Origin: Argyresthia goedartella
Taxonomy: Eukaryota > Arthropoda > Insecta > Lepidoptera > Argyresthiidae
Direction: 5' to 3'
DNA: 64,000 nucleotides
Assembly: GCA_949825045.1 (NCBI GenBank)
Contig: OX463820.1
Span: 10,676,501 to 10,740,500, forward strand
Every line of letters begins with the position of its first letter. Position 1 is the stretch's first letter. The translations under genes were made by a program, and so were the position numbers. Below, in pieces: positions 33,824-47,065 of the stretch. The notes beneath the pieces are model-generated. The model was not told the DNA's origin. It saw only the letters and a list, made by a program, of their open reading frames with translations, and searched no databases.

Positions 33824-34943
33824 GTAAGTGGTGGTTGATACTAGTTATACTATTATGATAGACAGCTTTATTCAGTCTAGGAAGCGCAGTATCACCAAGT
33901 TAAAAACTTAAAAAAACCGAATTAAGTTCAAGCCCTATTTCTTCCTTCCCGGTTGGGTTGCGAATAAAGTCTATGTACATGGAAGTCCCCATCAAAACCT
34001 TTGCTACACGGAACCACAAACCAAAACGTCATTTGTGTTTATATTTTTTGTATTTGTTGATTTATTCAAAAATGGCTGAAAATATTTTGATAAAATTCAT
34101 AACCTACCAATCAAAATAAGAATCATCAAAATCCATTCATAATAATTGACAGAGTAATCGCGTAAGTAACACACAGAAAAAAACATAAGAATTTAGAACC
34201 TCTACATTCTACATTCAAAGCTACATTCTGTCGCATGCATAACTCTTCCAGCGCGTAATTTAATTATGTTGCCGTTGTTATAAAATGCAAACCTATAGAT
34301 TTTCATCGAAAATACCAACTTAGCACCACTTAAACCATAAAACTCATTTTTTTCTCGATGTGAATTGGTTTTATGTATTGGCAACTCTGAAGTGTTGTGA
34401 GGCCACCTCCACACTGAACTAAATTCGATTTTTCATTTTCTGTCTAACAATATTTTGATAAATATCAAAATAGTGTTTAACTGCGACGATTCATGAAACA
34501 TCGCGACGAATCGAGTAAAGCCTATGGGACATATATTATTACTCCAGATGTCAAAGTCAAATTTCTTTATTACTTTAGATATTGACATATACTTAGCTAA
34601 GGTTATTTTTTGCCTCTTCTCTACATTGGAACACTGTGGATGCAGACGGGCGTAGAAACTCGCATAGATAGATTTTTAGATCTATTTTAAAAATTGGTTG
34701 TGCTTAACTAACACAAATATGACGATATCAATTATTATAATTAATAAGCAGGAATAAATAACTACAAAATTATTAACAGCAATGTCTGTGTTGTGTTAGA
34801 TTAGCCATATACAGTCCCGTCATTTTAGTAATCTTGAACATTGTTCACAATTACTGAAATGACAAGACTCGCAATACATATTCCCGCATAAATAATCGCC
34901 TACGCTCCTTATTAAAAATATATTTATTTTTAAATCGCAACAG
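33824..34943 (+). other. Intron D3-A4: MITE, hairpins, antisense LINE 3' end
   Basis: MITE start at about 33907 (degraded), hairpin at about 34447-34478, antisense LINE 3' fragment at 34553-34850 and the pre-A hairpin at about 34815-34870. No gene. Confidence 0.5.
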
Positions 34944-35183
34944 TGACTCAACGGCCACTTAAGGGAACTGTAAAACCAGCTGCTGAAGAGAAAACTATCG
35001 ATGGCAGCAATGGTGGAGGTGCATTTTTCAAAAAAAACCTATTCGACGATAAAGAATCCATCAACAAACCTGAACTACAAGATGACGGCGCAACAATCAA
35101 TGATAATCCTGGAAACCAAGATGCTGGAAAAATGCTTAATGCTACCGATGGCGGAGGATCGTTTTTCAAGAACAAATTTTTTG
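34944..35183 (+). CDS. Exon A4 (short form)
   Basis: 240 nt, phase 1-1, acceptor atcgcaacag, donor gtagta at 35184. The encoded residues are the same as in A5 and A6 by eye (KTIDGSNGGGAFFKKNLF, then GKMLNATDGGGSFFKNKFFG). Confidence 0.75.
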
Positions 35184-35202
35184 GTAGTATGGTGATAATA
35201 TG

Positions 35203-37089
35203 TACAGAGTATCCCTTACGTCACACCCCACAGCGATATCGGAGGCAGATCTGCTTTAAATGCCTGCATCGAATAAGGCCAACATGAACTCAGTGAAAGT
35301 TGCATGTAATACGAGATATCGTCAGTTCAATGGATTTATTAAACTCCCCATTTTTTACATTGTTATTGCGAGTTCATGGTGTCAATTTATAATACTTTAT
35401 AACTACCCAAACTTTCACTAGTGTCCCTTTGACCTGTAGACCTCACGTGTGACAATTTAATTTTTATAATACATGCAAACTTCTGAATGCACCTGGCCAC
35501 GTACATAGAGTATATTTTTCCGCTTCGCTAAGGACATGCGCCGTGATCATGGTTTCCCGGCACACATCTCGTACGACGCCAAATTAGCTAATAGAGGTCA
35601 GAAAGCTTATGAGATCTTCCTAGAATATTTTTTGTCTGTTTTTCTATCTGTTTTTATAATGACACCAATAACCACTCTTCACCTTCAACAGCTACTGGCG
35701 GCACAAATGATCTGAGCTGTGTGGGTGCCATATAATTAACGAACAATCTTGTTGCACGACCGGATCCTGCCAATTTATTCATTAGAAATTGTACCGATCT
35801 CTTTGTGTATGACATTCCGGAGGTCACTGAACGAGAGGTATTTCCCCAGACATTGGAATATGGCTTACCCATACACAAAAGCGGTCAAAAAAACAATACC
35901 GCCTGGTAACAATAATGCCAGTTTTAAGTAAACTGCTGGAACTTATAGTCCATGATCAGGTGTATCCCATTTTAGCGTGAAGTATTACTCCAGCCCAGCA
36001 TGGTTTTATGAGCTAATGATCTACCCATACAATTTTATAGAATTTGAAGGATCAGTGACCGGTTATATGGATAAACGCTAAGTGTTTTGATTTGCTGAGG
36101 CATGACATCATCGTAACTGGAATAAGTCGGTGTAAGATCTGCTCAGATGGTTTGAGTATTACTTCCCCAATCGTAGTCAAGCTGTCCTAATTGGCTGCCA
36201 TCACTCGCGAAAGCGTTCATGAGGCAACTGCAGTTTAGATGTGACGGGTCATCGGTGGGCTATAATGAGGGTCTTACTCGACATTCTATGGCATCCTAGG
36301 AGAGCAGGAGGATGCTGGCGGATCATAAACGTCTTCATGACGTCTTCAACAATAGGCTGAACCATGAACGGCTGATGAGGTCAGTGCTGCTGTGCTTTGC
36401 CAAAAGCCGACTGCTCATGCACGAGCGCATGTTCACCAACTTTGCCTCCATCTCACCACTAAATATGTTCCTATTTAGTGGAATTAATTATTTATGCTAT
36501 AAAACATCCACAACTAAATAAATAAGTATGAAATAAGCCTCACCAAACCCAACCTATTTACTTTTCACTATGATCATGAAACCCAACGTATTGACTTTTT
36601 ACTAAAATTACTCTCATGGTTTCTACAAATCCAACGACACCTCATTCGTTAAAATCCGTCAAGTTGTTTGGAATGTAGCGGTTTTATTGAAATTTCTGTA
36701 GGGTACAAATTTGAAAAAAACTTACAAATTAGGGAGGGCTATTTAAGAAATGAAAACTGGAAAAGCACTAACATCGTAAAAACACCCACTGCCAAGTATT
36801 ATTAATGGCCGCTTAGGTTAGGTATGTAAGGCATAGTATTTTTAGGTTAGGGTTATTTAAGGAAGATTGGATTCAATTTGTTTGGGTCGTGATAGATGTA
36901 TGAAGTATTATTAACCGACAGCATGAAATGGCACTAATAATGTAAAAAATGGGGAGTATGAAAAAACTGTTAAACTGACGATATCGCGAATTACCTATTT
37001 CACTGAGGTTATGTTAGGATTATTCGATACACCTCAGGCAGGTCTACCTCCTGTGTCACTGTGTTGTGTGACTTATGGGACAACCTGTA
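35203..37089. mobile_element. Composite inverted-end repeat with LINE relic, unit 4
   Basis: The ends are TACAGAGTATCCC and GGGACAACCTGTA. The relic (about 35520-36450) has an internal deletion from about 36210 that joins the pre-RT part to the C-terminal part (CTCGCGAAAGCGTTC). The same deletion is in units 5 and 6. Confidence 0.6.
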
Positions 37090-37445
37090 TATAATAATGT
37101 GGTGGTGGTTAACGAATTTTCTTGGTACACCAAGTGGAATATTTTTGATGAACGTTTTCGTAAAATTGGCTATTAAGAGTAAAATTATTTCAGAATTAAG
37201 TATTCCATTTTATTTTGTTTTCTTTATTTTATGAATAAGGTTTCCTAAACGTGCACGAGATAGGTATATGCTGAATAACACAACGCTAGATACACAAACT
37301 ACTTTAAATTAAACACAGCATTCAATTGGGAAATAAAGTGCTTAAATACCTACAAATAAACTTTGCTGTAAGATGCTATTGTAAGATTCATTTTTTTAGA
37401 TTTACATTTACATTATAAAATATTCACAAAATCAGTCTTTTCCAG

Positions 37446-37510
37446 GTGATGTACCTGGACCTCAAACTAGTGAAGTTGTTGGCGGTGATAATTCAGCAGT
37501 CCCTATTATG
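37446..37510 (+). CDS. Exon C4 (DVPGPQTS type)
   Basis: 65 nt, phase 1 to 0, donor gtaaat at 37511. It is the same as C1, unlike the neighbouring C3, C5 and C6. Confidence 0.6.
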
Positions 37511-38385
37511 GTAAATATTGGCAGAGTTGTGCTGAACAGCGCTGCATAAAGGGCATTACTAGACGTCAAATATTACTTAGGATTCCGTATCCGAAAGGAT
37601 TCAAATGGGACCCTATTACTAAGCCTCCGCTATCCATTTGTCTGTCTGTCCATCACCGAACTTTATTTGATGAACCGTAATAGGTAGAGAGATGAAATTT
37701 TCATAGAATGTGTATTTCTGTTGCCGCTATAGCAATAAATAATGAAATACACGAGATTTAAAAATTAAAGGGGTCGCCATACAAGGGTCGTGTTTCAATA
37801 TCCCTGTCATATATTATCGATAATTTCGCGTCATCTATCTATCTTTTCGGTGGCGCAATAAGTTTGAAGTTGTATCCACTATCTGTAGGGTAGGGGTTTT
37901 GCTGGGTTCGTAACCTAGTTCGGCCATAAACTTTTTTGTTTTTGTTTTATTATTTTTTTGGTCCATAGGTTGCCTTGTACGATGGTATGGAACCTTTCAT
38001 ACGCGATTCTGACCCTCACTTGACCGATTTTATGTAATAACTAGCGGACCCGACAGACGACGTTCTGTCAAATCCTATAGATAAGGTCCTCTACCAACTA
38101 CATCCGTTGAAAGAAGATTATTAGACTTTTCGTCAGTTTACATTGCGTTTGTTAATAAAATCTTCCAACGACTTCAAGAAATCGTTGAAAAAAATGTAAC
38201 TATTTTGCGATTTATTATTTTATTTATGTGAATATTTTGAACGTATTGCAAACATTTATTCAATGTTATGGTTCAGTTTTTACAGTCGAGAACTGTTTGT
38301 TGGGCAGTTATTGAACAGTATGTTTGCTGATAATTTCCCTAGTTTCATAAATATAAATACCTGAACAAAATCTATAAAATTGCAG
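37511..38385 (+). other. Intron C4-D4: common repeat and SINE
   Basis: The post-C repeat, the SINE head at 37848-37926 and the CTAGCGGACCCGA repeat near 38040. No gene. Confidence 0.5.
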
Positions 38386-38425
38386 ATAGATGAAAACGGA
38401 CCTGGAAAAGGACAAGACGATGGAA
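38386..38425 (+). CDS. Exon D4 (type II)
   Basis: 40 nt, phase 0 to 1, reading IDENGPGKGQDDG, donor gtaagt at 38426. Same as D2. Confidence 0.55.
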
Positions 38426-39129
38426 GTAAGTGGTGGTTGATAATGGTTACATGTACAACTAACTTTATTCAGTCTAGGAAGTGCAGTATAAATAATTCAC
38501 CAAGTTAAGAACTTAAAAAAACCGACTTCAAGTGCAAGCCCTATTTTTCCCTACCCGGTTGAGATGCGAATAAAGTCTATGTCAATAAAAGTCCTCATCA
38601 AAACTTTTGCTACACGAAACCACAAACCAAAACGTCATCTGTGTTTATATTTTTTGTATTTGTTGTTTTTTTTTTCAAAAAGCGCTGAATCGATATTGAT
38701 AAAATTCATAACCTACAAATCAAAGTAACAATCATCAAAATCCATTCATAATTATGACAGTGTAATCGCGTCAGAAAAACACAGAAAAAATTAGAAGAAT
38801 TGAGAAACTCCACCTTTTTGGAGTCGGTTGAAAAGCTACAGTCTGTCGCATGCATAACTATTACAGCACGTTATTTTCATTATATTGCAAATTGTTAAAA
38901 TATTCAAACCCTATAGGGTTTCATCAAAAATACCAACTTAGCACCACAGATACTATAAAATACACTTTTTTCTCGATGTCAATAGTTTTTTATGTATTTC
39001 CAACACTGGAGTATTGTGAGGCCACGTCCACACTGAACTGCATTCGATTTTCTGTCATTTATCAATATAGTGTTCAACTGCGACGATTCAGGCAATATCG
39101 CGACGATTCGAGAAAATCTTATAGGATTT

Positions 39130-39735
39130 TTAAGTAAAAATGTATAAATACTAGAGACGCTAGCTGGAACAAAATATGTGCCCGGCCTCTTGACGAGAGG
39201 GGTACGCTCGGGGCAAGAGCGGACTTGTCAGTTGTCATCACGTTGTCATAGATAAAAATCTTTGCGCGCAGATGCGACATGCTGTAATTCTGCACGCAGA
39301 GTCGCCTTTCCCCAAAAGTATACCAATTGAGTGAATCCTGCATATACTGATTGCATACTTTTAAGCGCTGGCGACCTATTATGTGTATTTTGAATAAAAT
39401 AAAAGAGAATTTGCACATATCCCATACTTTCATGGGGAGTATTTTTTATTTCATTGGACTTTCCATAAGTTTGTCATGTGTATTTCCATGTGCAATAAAA
39501 ATATACGAATTATACGACATGCATAACACGTTGGTATTCGGAAATGTTACACCTGAATGTAAAAATCTTGTTACTTTTTGATTTTCAAAGAGAAGTTATG
39601 GCTGTCGCTTTGTTGATTTTTGTAATTCACAAAAATTCAATCATAGAATATGCGTATTTTACTAATATTACAGGGTACTTTCGTATGAAAAGTTATTCCT
39701 TGGCTTTTTTGTGTCTTTACTGTGTAGTTTTTATA
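39130..39735. mobile_element. Right-truncated copy of the 780-bp MITE
   Basis: The left TIR (AAATGTATAAATACTAGAG) and most of the body match 54445-55050. The right end is missing and the sequence joins CGCAGAAACTCGCAC of the LINE. Conserved ORFs of about 100 codons on the minus strand are in both copies but show no domain. Confidence 0.6.
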
Positions 39736-42700
39736 GCACCGCAGAAACTCGCACAAATTGATTTTTAGATCTCTTTTAAAAATCAGTTGTGCTTAACTAA
39801 TACAAATATTACAATATAAATAATTATAATTAATAGGCAGAAATAATTAAATGCATAATTATTAACAGCAATGTCTATGTTGAGTTAGATTAGCCTCATA
39901 CAGTCCCGTCATTAAAATCATCATAAACATTGTAATATCCCTTATTCGACAAAGTCACTTGAACTAACTTTTTTACATTGCTAAAAGGGCTATTTAAAAA
40001 ATTCCATAGGTATCTTGTTTTAGTAGAGAATGCACTGACCCTTGAAAGAATTGCTAACCGGGTGAAACTAGTCTGTGATTATTTCTTAGGTAAACATTAC
40101 AGCTATCGCTAAGTTTGTAAAATGTTGTAAGGTTCTTGCGCACATACATTATAGTTTCGAAAATAAATTGACTAGGTACAGTTAGTATGACAATTTCTTT
40201 AAAAAGCTCTCTTACGGAGTTAGTGCTTTTAAATTCTAAATTGAACGAATAGATTTTTCTGTAAAATTAAAATAGTTTGAATATGCGCTGTAACAACCCC
40301 CCCTCGAGTTTATTGAAATAATATGAATAAACCCTACGAGTTAACCGAACGATTCTATGAAAAGTAAATTTAAAGATATAACCAGCTAACCATTAATTTA
40401 ATGTCAGACGGAATTTAACCCTTACGCATTTTTATTGGAATATTTCTCCAATTGGAAAGATTCTAATACCAACGACTGCGAGTATCTTATTTAGATGATT
40501 TGGCCAAAGTAGTGGTGATCGTCTATGGGTAGGACTGCAGACGTTGTGATAGTAATAACCTAAAGTTCTTTTTAGAGTGGTTTTGGTTAAACAGTATCGT
40601 CATGAGGTTCCCCAGCCAGTGATGAATATAAGTGACATAAAAATATTGATAAGCTTCGAGTCCATGCTTATTAGAATAAATTCCAAGTAAATAACCATTT
40701 AAAAGACATTTTGATTACATGTGTTTATAAAGGAGGGTTTGTGCTAGAGCCCACGACCCCGCCCAACACCAGTGGAGGTCAACCGAGTTCTACGGACCCA
40801 AGACAGATGAAGTTAGATTTAGCTAAGCAAAATAAGCTTAAATTTTATAAAAAGTGTTTACTCACTCAAAATTGTAAACAAAATTTATGAGAAAACATAG
40901 GGTTAACTATGTGTTCATTAGTACGCTTTTGGCGTTATCTTTCACCTCTTTTGGGGACATCCTCCTCCCACACATTCCCATATACAATCTACGTGACTGC
41001 ATTATTTAGACTGCTGAAGACCTGGAAATAGCCAACTAAATACACCAGCACCTAGAGACCATCTGAACCTACTCAAATCCCTCTCGAGTTAGTTTCCCTG
41101 CCAATCAACTACATATAGACTATTTGAGTTATATTTTTTTTATATGATTTGGTATTGTGATTTCTCTCATCCATCAGTCCAACATGTTTGTTGATCGGTT
41201 ACGGGATATTTTTATTTGCACCTACTCAGTATTGAGGTTATCTTGAGAGACCCGTCTCTTAAGTTTTATTCCGTAACCATGTAGATGTTCATCCAGATAT
41301 TTTGTATATAAATTAGTTTTAAGACATGTAAATTCAGCGTAACTACTTAGGTCACTAGATTGATAATGTAGCGTGTGTGTAGGTTTGATTCTATCGGATT
41401 TCAGGCCATCCACAGGCATTCTACAGCGAAGTAAACTTCACTCTAAACAGGGGCGATGAGCGTCCCTGAATGATGCGACCAGGGTCTGTACTACAATGTC
41501 AAATCAATCCGAATTGTACAAATCCATCTTTTAATCGGGTATGCGAGTAGTTCTCCAGTCCATGAGTAAGAAGAAGTCTAGGCACTAAGTGCTTACGACA
41601 AAGGTATGAACCAGATAGTACTCAAAGCAGTGACAGCCTTTGGAAAATGGAAAGCACAAGTTCGTTCGAATTCCAATGCAGTAAGAATGATCGACCTTCT
41701 AAATCGGAGGCGTTTCAGAAGGGGAAAATGACTGCTTATAAACCTAAGGCCGTGTAGAATCTAGTAGAGTGTTCTTATAGTAATGTCAGCTTCTTGTAGA
41801 GTAAATTTGTATGTGTGTGTTTTGTGAATGACCAAGTAACCACGTCAATCTACATGCTATATGGAATTAGAATATGTTTGTCATTTAATGTGAATTTAGG
41901 TAGGCCAACCAACATGATATACGGTCAAGAAAAGAAAGATCAAAACAGCCACAATCAAAAAAATATTTAGTTTGTTAGATAGTTTAAAAAGTATTTAGGT
42001 ATTTCAAGAGTGAGAAGGAAATAACGTAATTATTTGTAGTCATACGAATTTCAGATACTTGTTTGTTACATAAACCTAAACAATTGTGTTTGTCTCCCTA
42101 ACTACATAACCTCGATTACGTAATTTAATCATTTAGCTAAAAGACAAACAAGAATAAGATCAGAAAAAGAATGCCCGGTAATTTAAAAGTCTGCGCAAAA
42201 TGCATTTAAAGTAAATCACGAGGAAGAATTAATTGAAAACTCATCAAATTGACGAATCCGAATACCGCAAAATAAAACCCGCGGCATGAACGCAAAACAA
42301 AACCTAAAATCACAAGCCTTAGAATTATAAATAATCTTTCTCGTCGATGACTTGCGCATGATCGCTTCGGCAGCCGGAAGTCTAGGACCTAGGTCGCTTA
42401 GGTCCCTCTCCATCTATTCCCGGGACATCGGAGGCCACAGCAGGAAACAACACGCAGCATCGCCACACCCCAGCCTCCACCTCCGCGCTCCGAAAATACA
42501 ATCTGAGTTAAGACTCACACTTCACTCGACGACCAGCAACCAAAAGCCCCCTTTCATCTCGACCCATCACTTTTATATTTTCTATTCCCACCAAAACGTC
42601 CTACTTCAGGCATGCTCGCCAAACCACCATGTAAAACTCCGCGAGTCATTCTCATTGGTTCGTTTCATTTCCTTTCGAAACTCAGTGCTCTGATTGGGTA

Positions 42701-43640
42701 CTGGTCTACACCGTATACACACTTTATATTTTAGATCACACAGTTCAACTAGAAATAGACTTTATAACATCATAAAACAATCTAAATAAAATAATACTCA
42801 TTTGTTTTCTATATAAAACATCTTATTGCAATTATAGTGAATAAAGTTCTACTTTGAGTTAAACCATCTGGAATTTAAATGCGATCGACCGCCATCTGTA
42901 TTTCCATCATTGAACTAACTACGCATCTGTTTGACCTACCAAACCATATCGTAACTAAACACCCTTACCTATGAGTTTCGATTGAATGAGCCATGGTAAA
43001 TGCGACATTTCAAAACAACATCACAAATGTGTAAAATGGTCATAATTCGATATCCACTGAAAGCAACGGTGAAGTTAAACCATATTCATTTTAAATTTAT
43101 GATTCACAACTTATTTCATAGCTCTTAAAGTTTATCCACATTTTGGAGATTGTTTAAACAAATATATTTCTACCTACTGAGAAATAAACCAAATGTTTGT
43201 TTCGTCACAGCGCTACTTTCCCCCACAACAAGATACCATAGGACATGAGACTATGAAAGCTACTTAAATATATTTGCCTAGATGTAGCCGGATCCGTTTT
43301 TTGCCGGATGTTCTTAACATCGTAAGCCACAGAACTTAATTTACCAACAAATAAATCTATGTGGGGTCCCCACTGCAATTTGTTATCAATGATTATTCCA
43401 AGAAACTTCGTATCATTTACTAATTCTAACGTGTTGCTGTCTAACAATAAACTGGTCTTAATTTGCCTGGCATTTGGAAGTGAGAATTTGATTCACTTGG
43501 CTTACCCAGCGTTTAACAATAAATTATTAATGTTAAACGCTGTAAATGTAAAATTTTATACCTCGCCATGCCATTTATCTATGAGCTCGTTTAGACTATT
43601 TCTATAATGTATTATACACCATACACAAAAAATACATACA
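39735..43640 (-). pseudogene. Minus-strand LINE 3' half, interrupted
   Basis: On the minus strand 43447-43205 reads NDTKFLGIIIDNKLQWGPHI and KNIRQKTDPATSRQIYLSSF; after a 2.9-kb insertion, 40284-39950 continues with the C-terminal part as the reverse complement of 45830-46010. It is stop-bearing. The 3' UTR runs to about 39735. Confidence 0.75.
40289..43209. mobile_element. 2.9-kb TG...CA insertion, TSD GCGC (possible solo LTR)
   Basis: The matching LINE in unit 5 is uninterrupted (ATATGCGGTACTTTCC, about 55893). In unit 4, GCGC lies at 40285-40288 and 43210-43213, and the insert starts TGTAACAACCC and ends CGTCACA. I see no repeated ends inside. TATATAAAAC and AATAAAG lie near 42810-42845, as in an LTR promoter and poly(A) region. 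ORFs are short. Confidence 0.55.
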
Positions 43641-45229
43641 AAAATCATGTGACGTATTATGTAGCTCGGGATGTAATATATATTATATCCCATACTGAGA
43701 AATGAATTTCGATACTCAGTACGAGCTCTAGTTCGTGCCGTAACGTCAAGCTCTAGTGTGAGTGTCTAATATAGCTACAAGTGTGAAAGTGTAGTACGTG
43801 AAGTGTGAATTAGATAGGCTCTGAGCTACGCCTTGCCTAGTGAGCCCGTTCCGATTCAGTGTCAGCATGCAACCACTATTATTTCTCCACAGGCTAGTCT
43901 ACTAGAAGAAGCCCGGAGTTTACGTCTCACCCAACACATAACAATACTCCCTAACAACTCGCCATTATCCTTGGGTATTTGCCGACCCTATTCAGCACAG
44001 TAAATTTGTCATAATATTGGGATCATTCATTATCATTATCAATAAATTGTTTTCACCGGACACGCAAACGATTACAGCATAGGACGTAGAATCTTCATTA
44101 ATTACATATTTAAAGACAATTACAGCAATTATGAAAATAGAAGCCCAAAAAACAATTTCAGTGAACCCCGCAAGATAGCGGGAACACCGAATCGCGCAGG
44201 AAAATCTACAAAAGGTCAAATTCATTAAACGACAACGACCAACCGACCAAAAAATTAAAAAACAACTCAAAGAATGCCGAAGACGTCTTGAGAAAATTAA
44301 CGATAATAAAGAAAAAACGCAACTGCAGAGCAATTTTGAAGGCCTAGACAAAAAACATTCAAGCAAAAGTATACCAATAGTGGACCTCTATTACAGACGA
44401 CAATAGCTTCAATTGACAAGGTGAAAAATGCAACGTCACGCTGGGAATAGGAATTAAGTAAATGCCTTAAAATTATTATCATCCCTAACGAAATTCCATC
44501 AAACCCTAATTAGGTACCTATAAAATGGTCCAATAATAGCAAATATAGTAAAGGTAAGCAGCCACATGTGCAAAGGAACTGCGGCGGGTTCAGCTCAGGT
44601 AGACTTCCCAGGAATTGTACAAAGGGAATACCGCCACAACTATTAAAGGTTATCACCAAAACAATGAACAGAGCTTGGACAGAAAATACAATACCGGAGT
44701 CTTAGAATGAAATAGTCCAAGTACCTATCCCAAAAATCTGAAACCCTCAAGACACCAATGACCATCGCCGTATAACAATATGCAGTACAGGATAACGCAT
44801 TTACGTACGCCACATACCTGCACATCAAACAAGACGAGACAACAAAAGAACTCCTCTAATGAACACCTCTTCACACCACGCAGGATACTAGACGAATTTA
44901 TCGTGCGGGTAACAGAAAATATGTACTGGCGCTGGATATTGCAAAAGCATTCGATACTATGCACCTAAATACATGGTCACTGGTCAGGGATATTTTCCTC
45001 TCAAGGAACAAAAAGATTTTAACCAATAGGATAAAAAAGCCTGCATGAACGGACCTGCATCAAATAGTTTTGACAGCAAATAAAGGAAAATGAGTAAAAC
45101 GAGGCTGGCCACTGTTTCCAAGACCATTTACAATATTAAAAGATAATGTCTTCAAAATAATGGAAGAAGTCCCCAACATAAAACTGGATCAAGCTGAAGA
45201 AGTAGTCTTAGTAGTCTAGTATAGTATAT
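43641..45229 (+). pseudogene. Middle block with RT relic (LALDIAKAFDTM)
   Basis: A frame at 44914-44985 reads RKYVLALDIAKAFDTMHLNT, the first catalytic motif of a LINE RT. Upstream, around 44210-44360, a Lys/Arg-rich frame may be another part of a LINE. Many stops. The block is repeated almost unchanged at 56400-57930. The 60-124-codon minus-strand ORFs here are antisense shadows. Confidence 0.55.
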
Positions 45230-46295
45230 CTACTAAGATCATACCTAAGCAATAGAATTCAAAAGGCAGAAGTCATCGGCGTTAAATCTGATGAATCGGG
45301 AGTAAAAATTGGCGTTCCACAAGGCCCTTTCTTATTCCTGGTATATATTAACGATCTGCCTTTTATGGTGGAGAAATTGACTAACTTAGTGTTGTTTGCT
45401 GATGATACTTCACTGATCTTCAAAATTGAAAGACAAAAAGAAGATTTTGATGCTTTCAATGGAGTATTATCTTTAACCTTGAATTGGTTCACAGTTAACA
45501 ATTTATTGTTAAATGCTAGTAAAACCAAATGTATCTCTAAATGACACGAAGTTTCTTGGAATAACCATTAATAGCAAATTGCAGTGGGGACCCCACATAG
45601 AAATATTGGCTGGTAAATTAAGTTCTGCAGCTTACGCTGTTAGGAACATCAGACAAAACACGGATGTGTCATGTACTCATAGTGTCATGTACTATGGTAT
45701 CTTGTTTTGGGGGAAAGCAGCGGATATTCAAACTATTTTTATTTTACAGAAAAGAGCTATTCGAGCAATTTATAGTTTGAAACGCACAGACTCCTTAAGA
45801 TAAATTTTAAAAGAAACTGACGTACCAACTGTAGGTAGTCAATTTATTTTCGAAAATATAATGTATGTACGCAAGACCTTTACAAAATTTCCCAAACTTA
45901 GCGATAGCTGTAATGTTAACCTAAGAAATAATCACAAACTACTTGCGCTCCAGTTTCGACTCGCGAAGGTTAGCAATTCTTTCAAGGGTCAATGCATTCT
46001 CTACTACAGCAAGATGTTGGAGATCTTGAAATTGGCATTTGAGAAATTTAAAAACCATGTTAAAGAGGGTTTGTCGAAAAAGGGATATTACAATGTTCAA
46101 GATTACTTGAATGATGGGGCTGTATGGGGTTAATAATTTTGTTAATAATTTTTTAATTATTTATTCCTGCTTATTAATTATGACAATGACATAAGTATAT
46201 ATTAGGTCCTTACATATGATATTGGCGTTTCGCCGTACTGGTCACTTTGATCTCAAATATCTTCTCTATGGTTAAGAATTCCAAATTCAAATTTA
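45230..46295 (+). pseudogene. Plus-strand LINE RT fragment
   Basis: GVPQGPFLFLVYINDLPF, LFADDTSLIFKIERQ, NDTKFLGITINSKLQWGPHI, IFILQKRAIRAIYSLKR and the end VKEGLSKKGYYNVQDYLND. Frameshifts occur near 45540 and a stop at 45800. It is a member of a common lepidopteran LINE family. It is inverted relative to the related fragment at 39735-43640. Confidence 0.8.
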
Positions 46296-46839
46296 TACAG
46301 CTATTTGCTCATGTATTTGTGTTCTAAAATTATAATTCATTTGTTTTTTCCTCAATTGTTTTTTTTCTTGCGTCACTCAGCTTACAAAATGGAAAACTTG
46401 AAATATTTGAACGTTGGAAAAAATTAGACGGCTTTATGGATATGGCTAGTGACGCTGTAACTCAGCCTTTATTATAAATGTGACCGATGATGATACATCA
46501 AGTAATGATGAATCTGTCACAAACGAATGACGCGCGTCAGGTTGGGATATTTCGCTGTCTACGGTTATTTTCTATTCAACTAAATTTTCTAAAACAATTT
46601 AATTAAGTTTTTTAGTATGATGCTAGAGCTCGTCTAAGCTGAAATTACGCGCCCTACTCCTTGGTTTTGTACTACTTATAGAAAAAAAACGATCGAAAAT
46701 CGACAGCGAACTATATCTCTTTGATCAATGCCTTTGACATCAGTGTAGGTACAACACTCAAATCTCACTCAATCATAGACAACTGTCAACTGACATTTTT
46801 GTTTACATTATTGTGAAATGCTATCGAAATCGACTTTAA

Positions 46840-47065
46840 AGCGTTTGACGTTTTTTTTACTGACATCCCCACTAAAAAGTCTTTAGACTCTTCCGAAGTA
46901 GTCGCTGAATCTTTGCTAAAAGACTGTGTACCTAGATTTGAAAATCAATTCTCGTTTAATTTTGAAGATGATACGGATATTTTTAAAACCTTTAAATCAA
47001 TAAATGTTAAGAAAACTGCAGACCTCTGGAATATTTCTGTTAATGTTATGAAGCCCCTAATAAAT
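46840..47065 (+). pseudogene. LINE fragment from before the RT
   Basis: FDVFFTDIPTKKSLDSSEVV, FKTFKSINVKKTADLWNISV and MKPLINE: the segment that normally precedes the RT fingers. It lies downstream of the RT fragment, so the order is rearranged. Confidence 0.6.

Noticed and set aside
34948..35175. 75-codon minus-strand ORFs opposite each exon A
   Set aside because: They are antisense shadows of the repeated exon A and carry no domain.
34943..35287. Stand-alone 114-codon genes starting MTQRPLKG (also at 16626, 47956, 60617)
   Set aside because: The first codon is GTG behind an acceptor AG, and the last 33 codons are the inverted end of a repeat. They are better read as internal exons (A) spliced at FFG.
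39119..39433. Minus-strand ORF of about 100 codons conserved in units 4 and 5
   Set aside because: It lies inside a MITE, and the similarity is explained by the recent duplication of the block. No domain is recognised.
42352..42693. 113-codon plus-strand ORF in the 2.9-kb insertion
   Set aside because: No domain, low-complexity composition and no second copy to test conservation.
43992..44366. 124-codon hydrophobic minus-strand ORF that resembles a membrane protein (also 56687-57073)
   Set aside because: It is antisense to an Asn/Lys-rich LINE-like frame; the hydrophobicity follows from base composition, and the repeat block explains the conservation.
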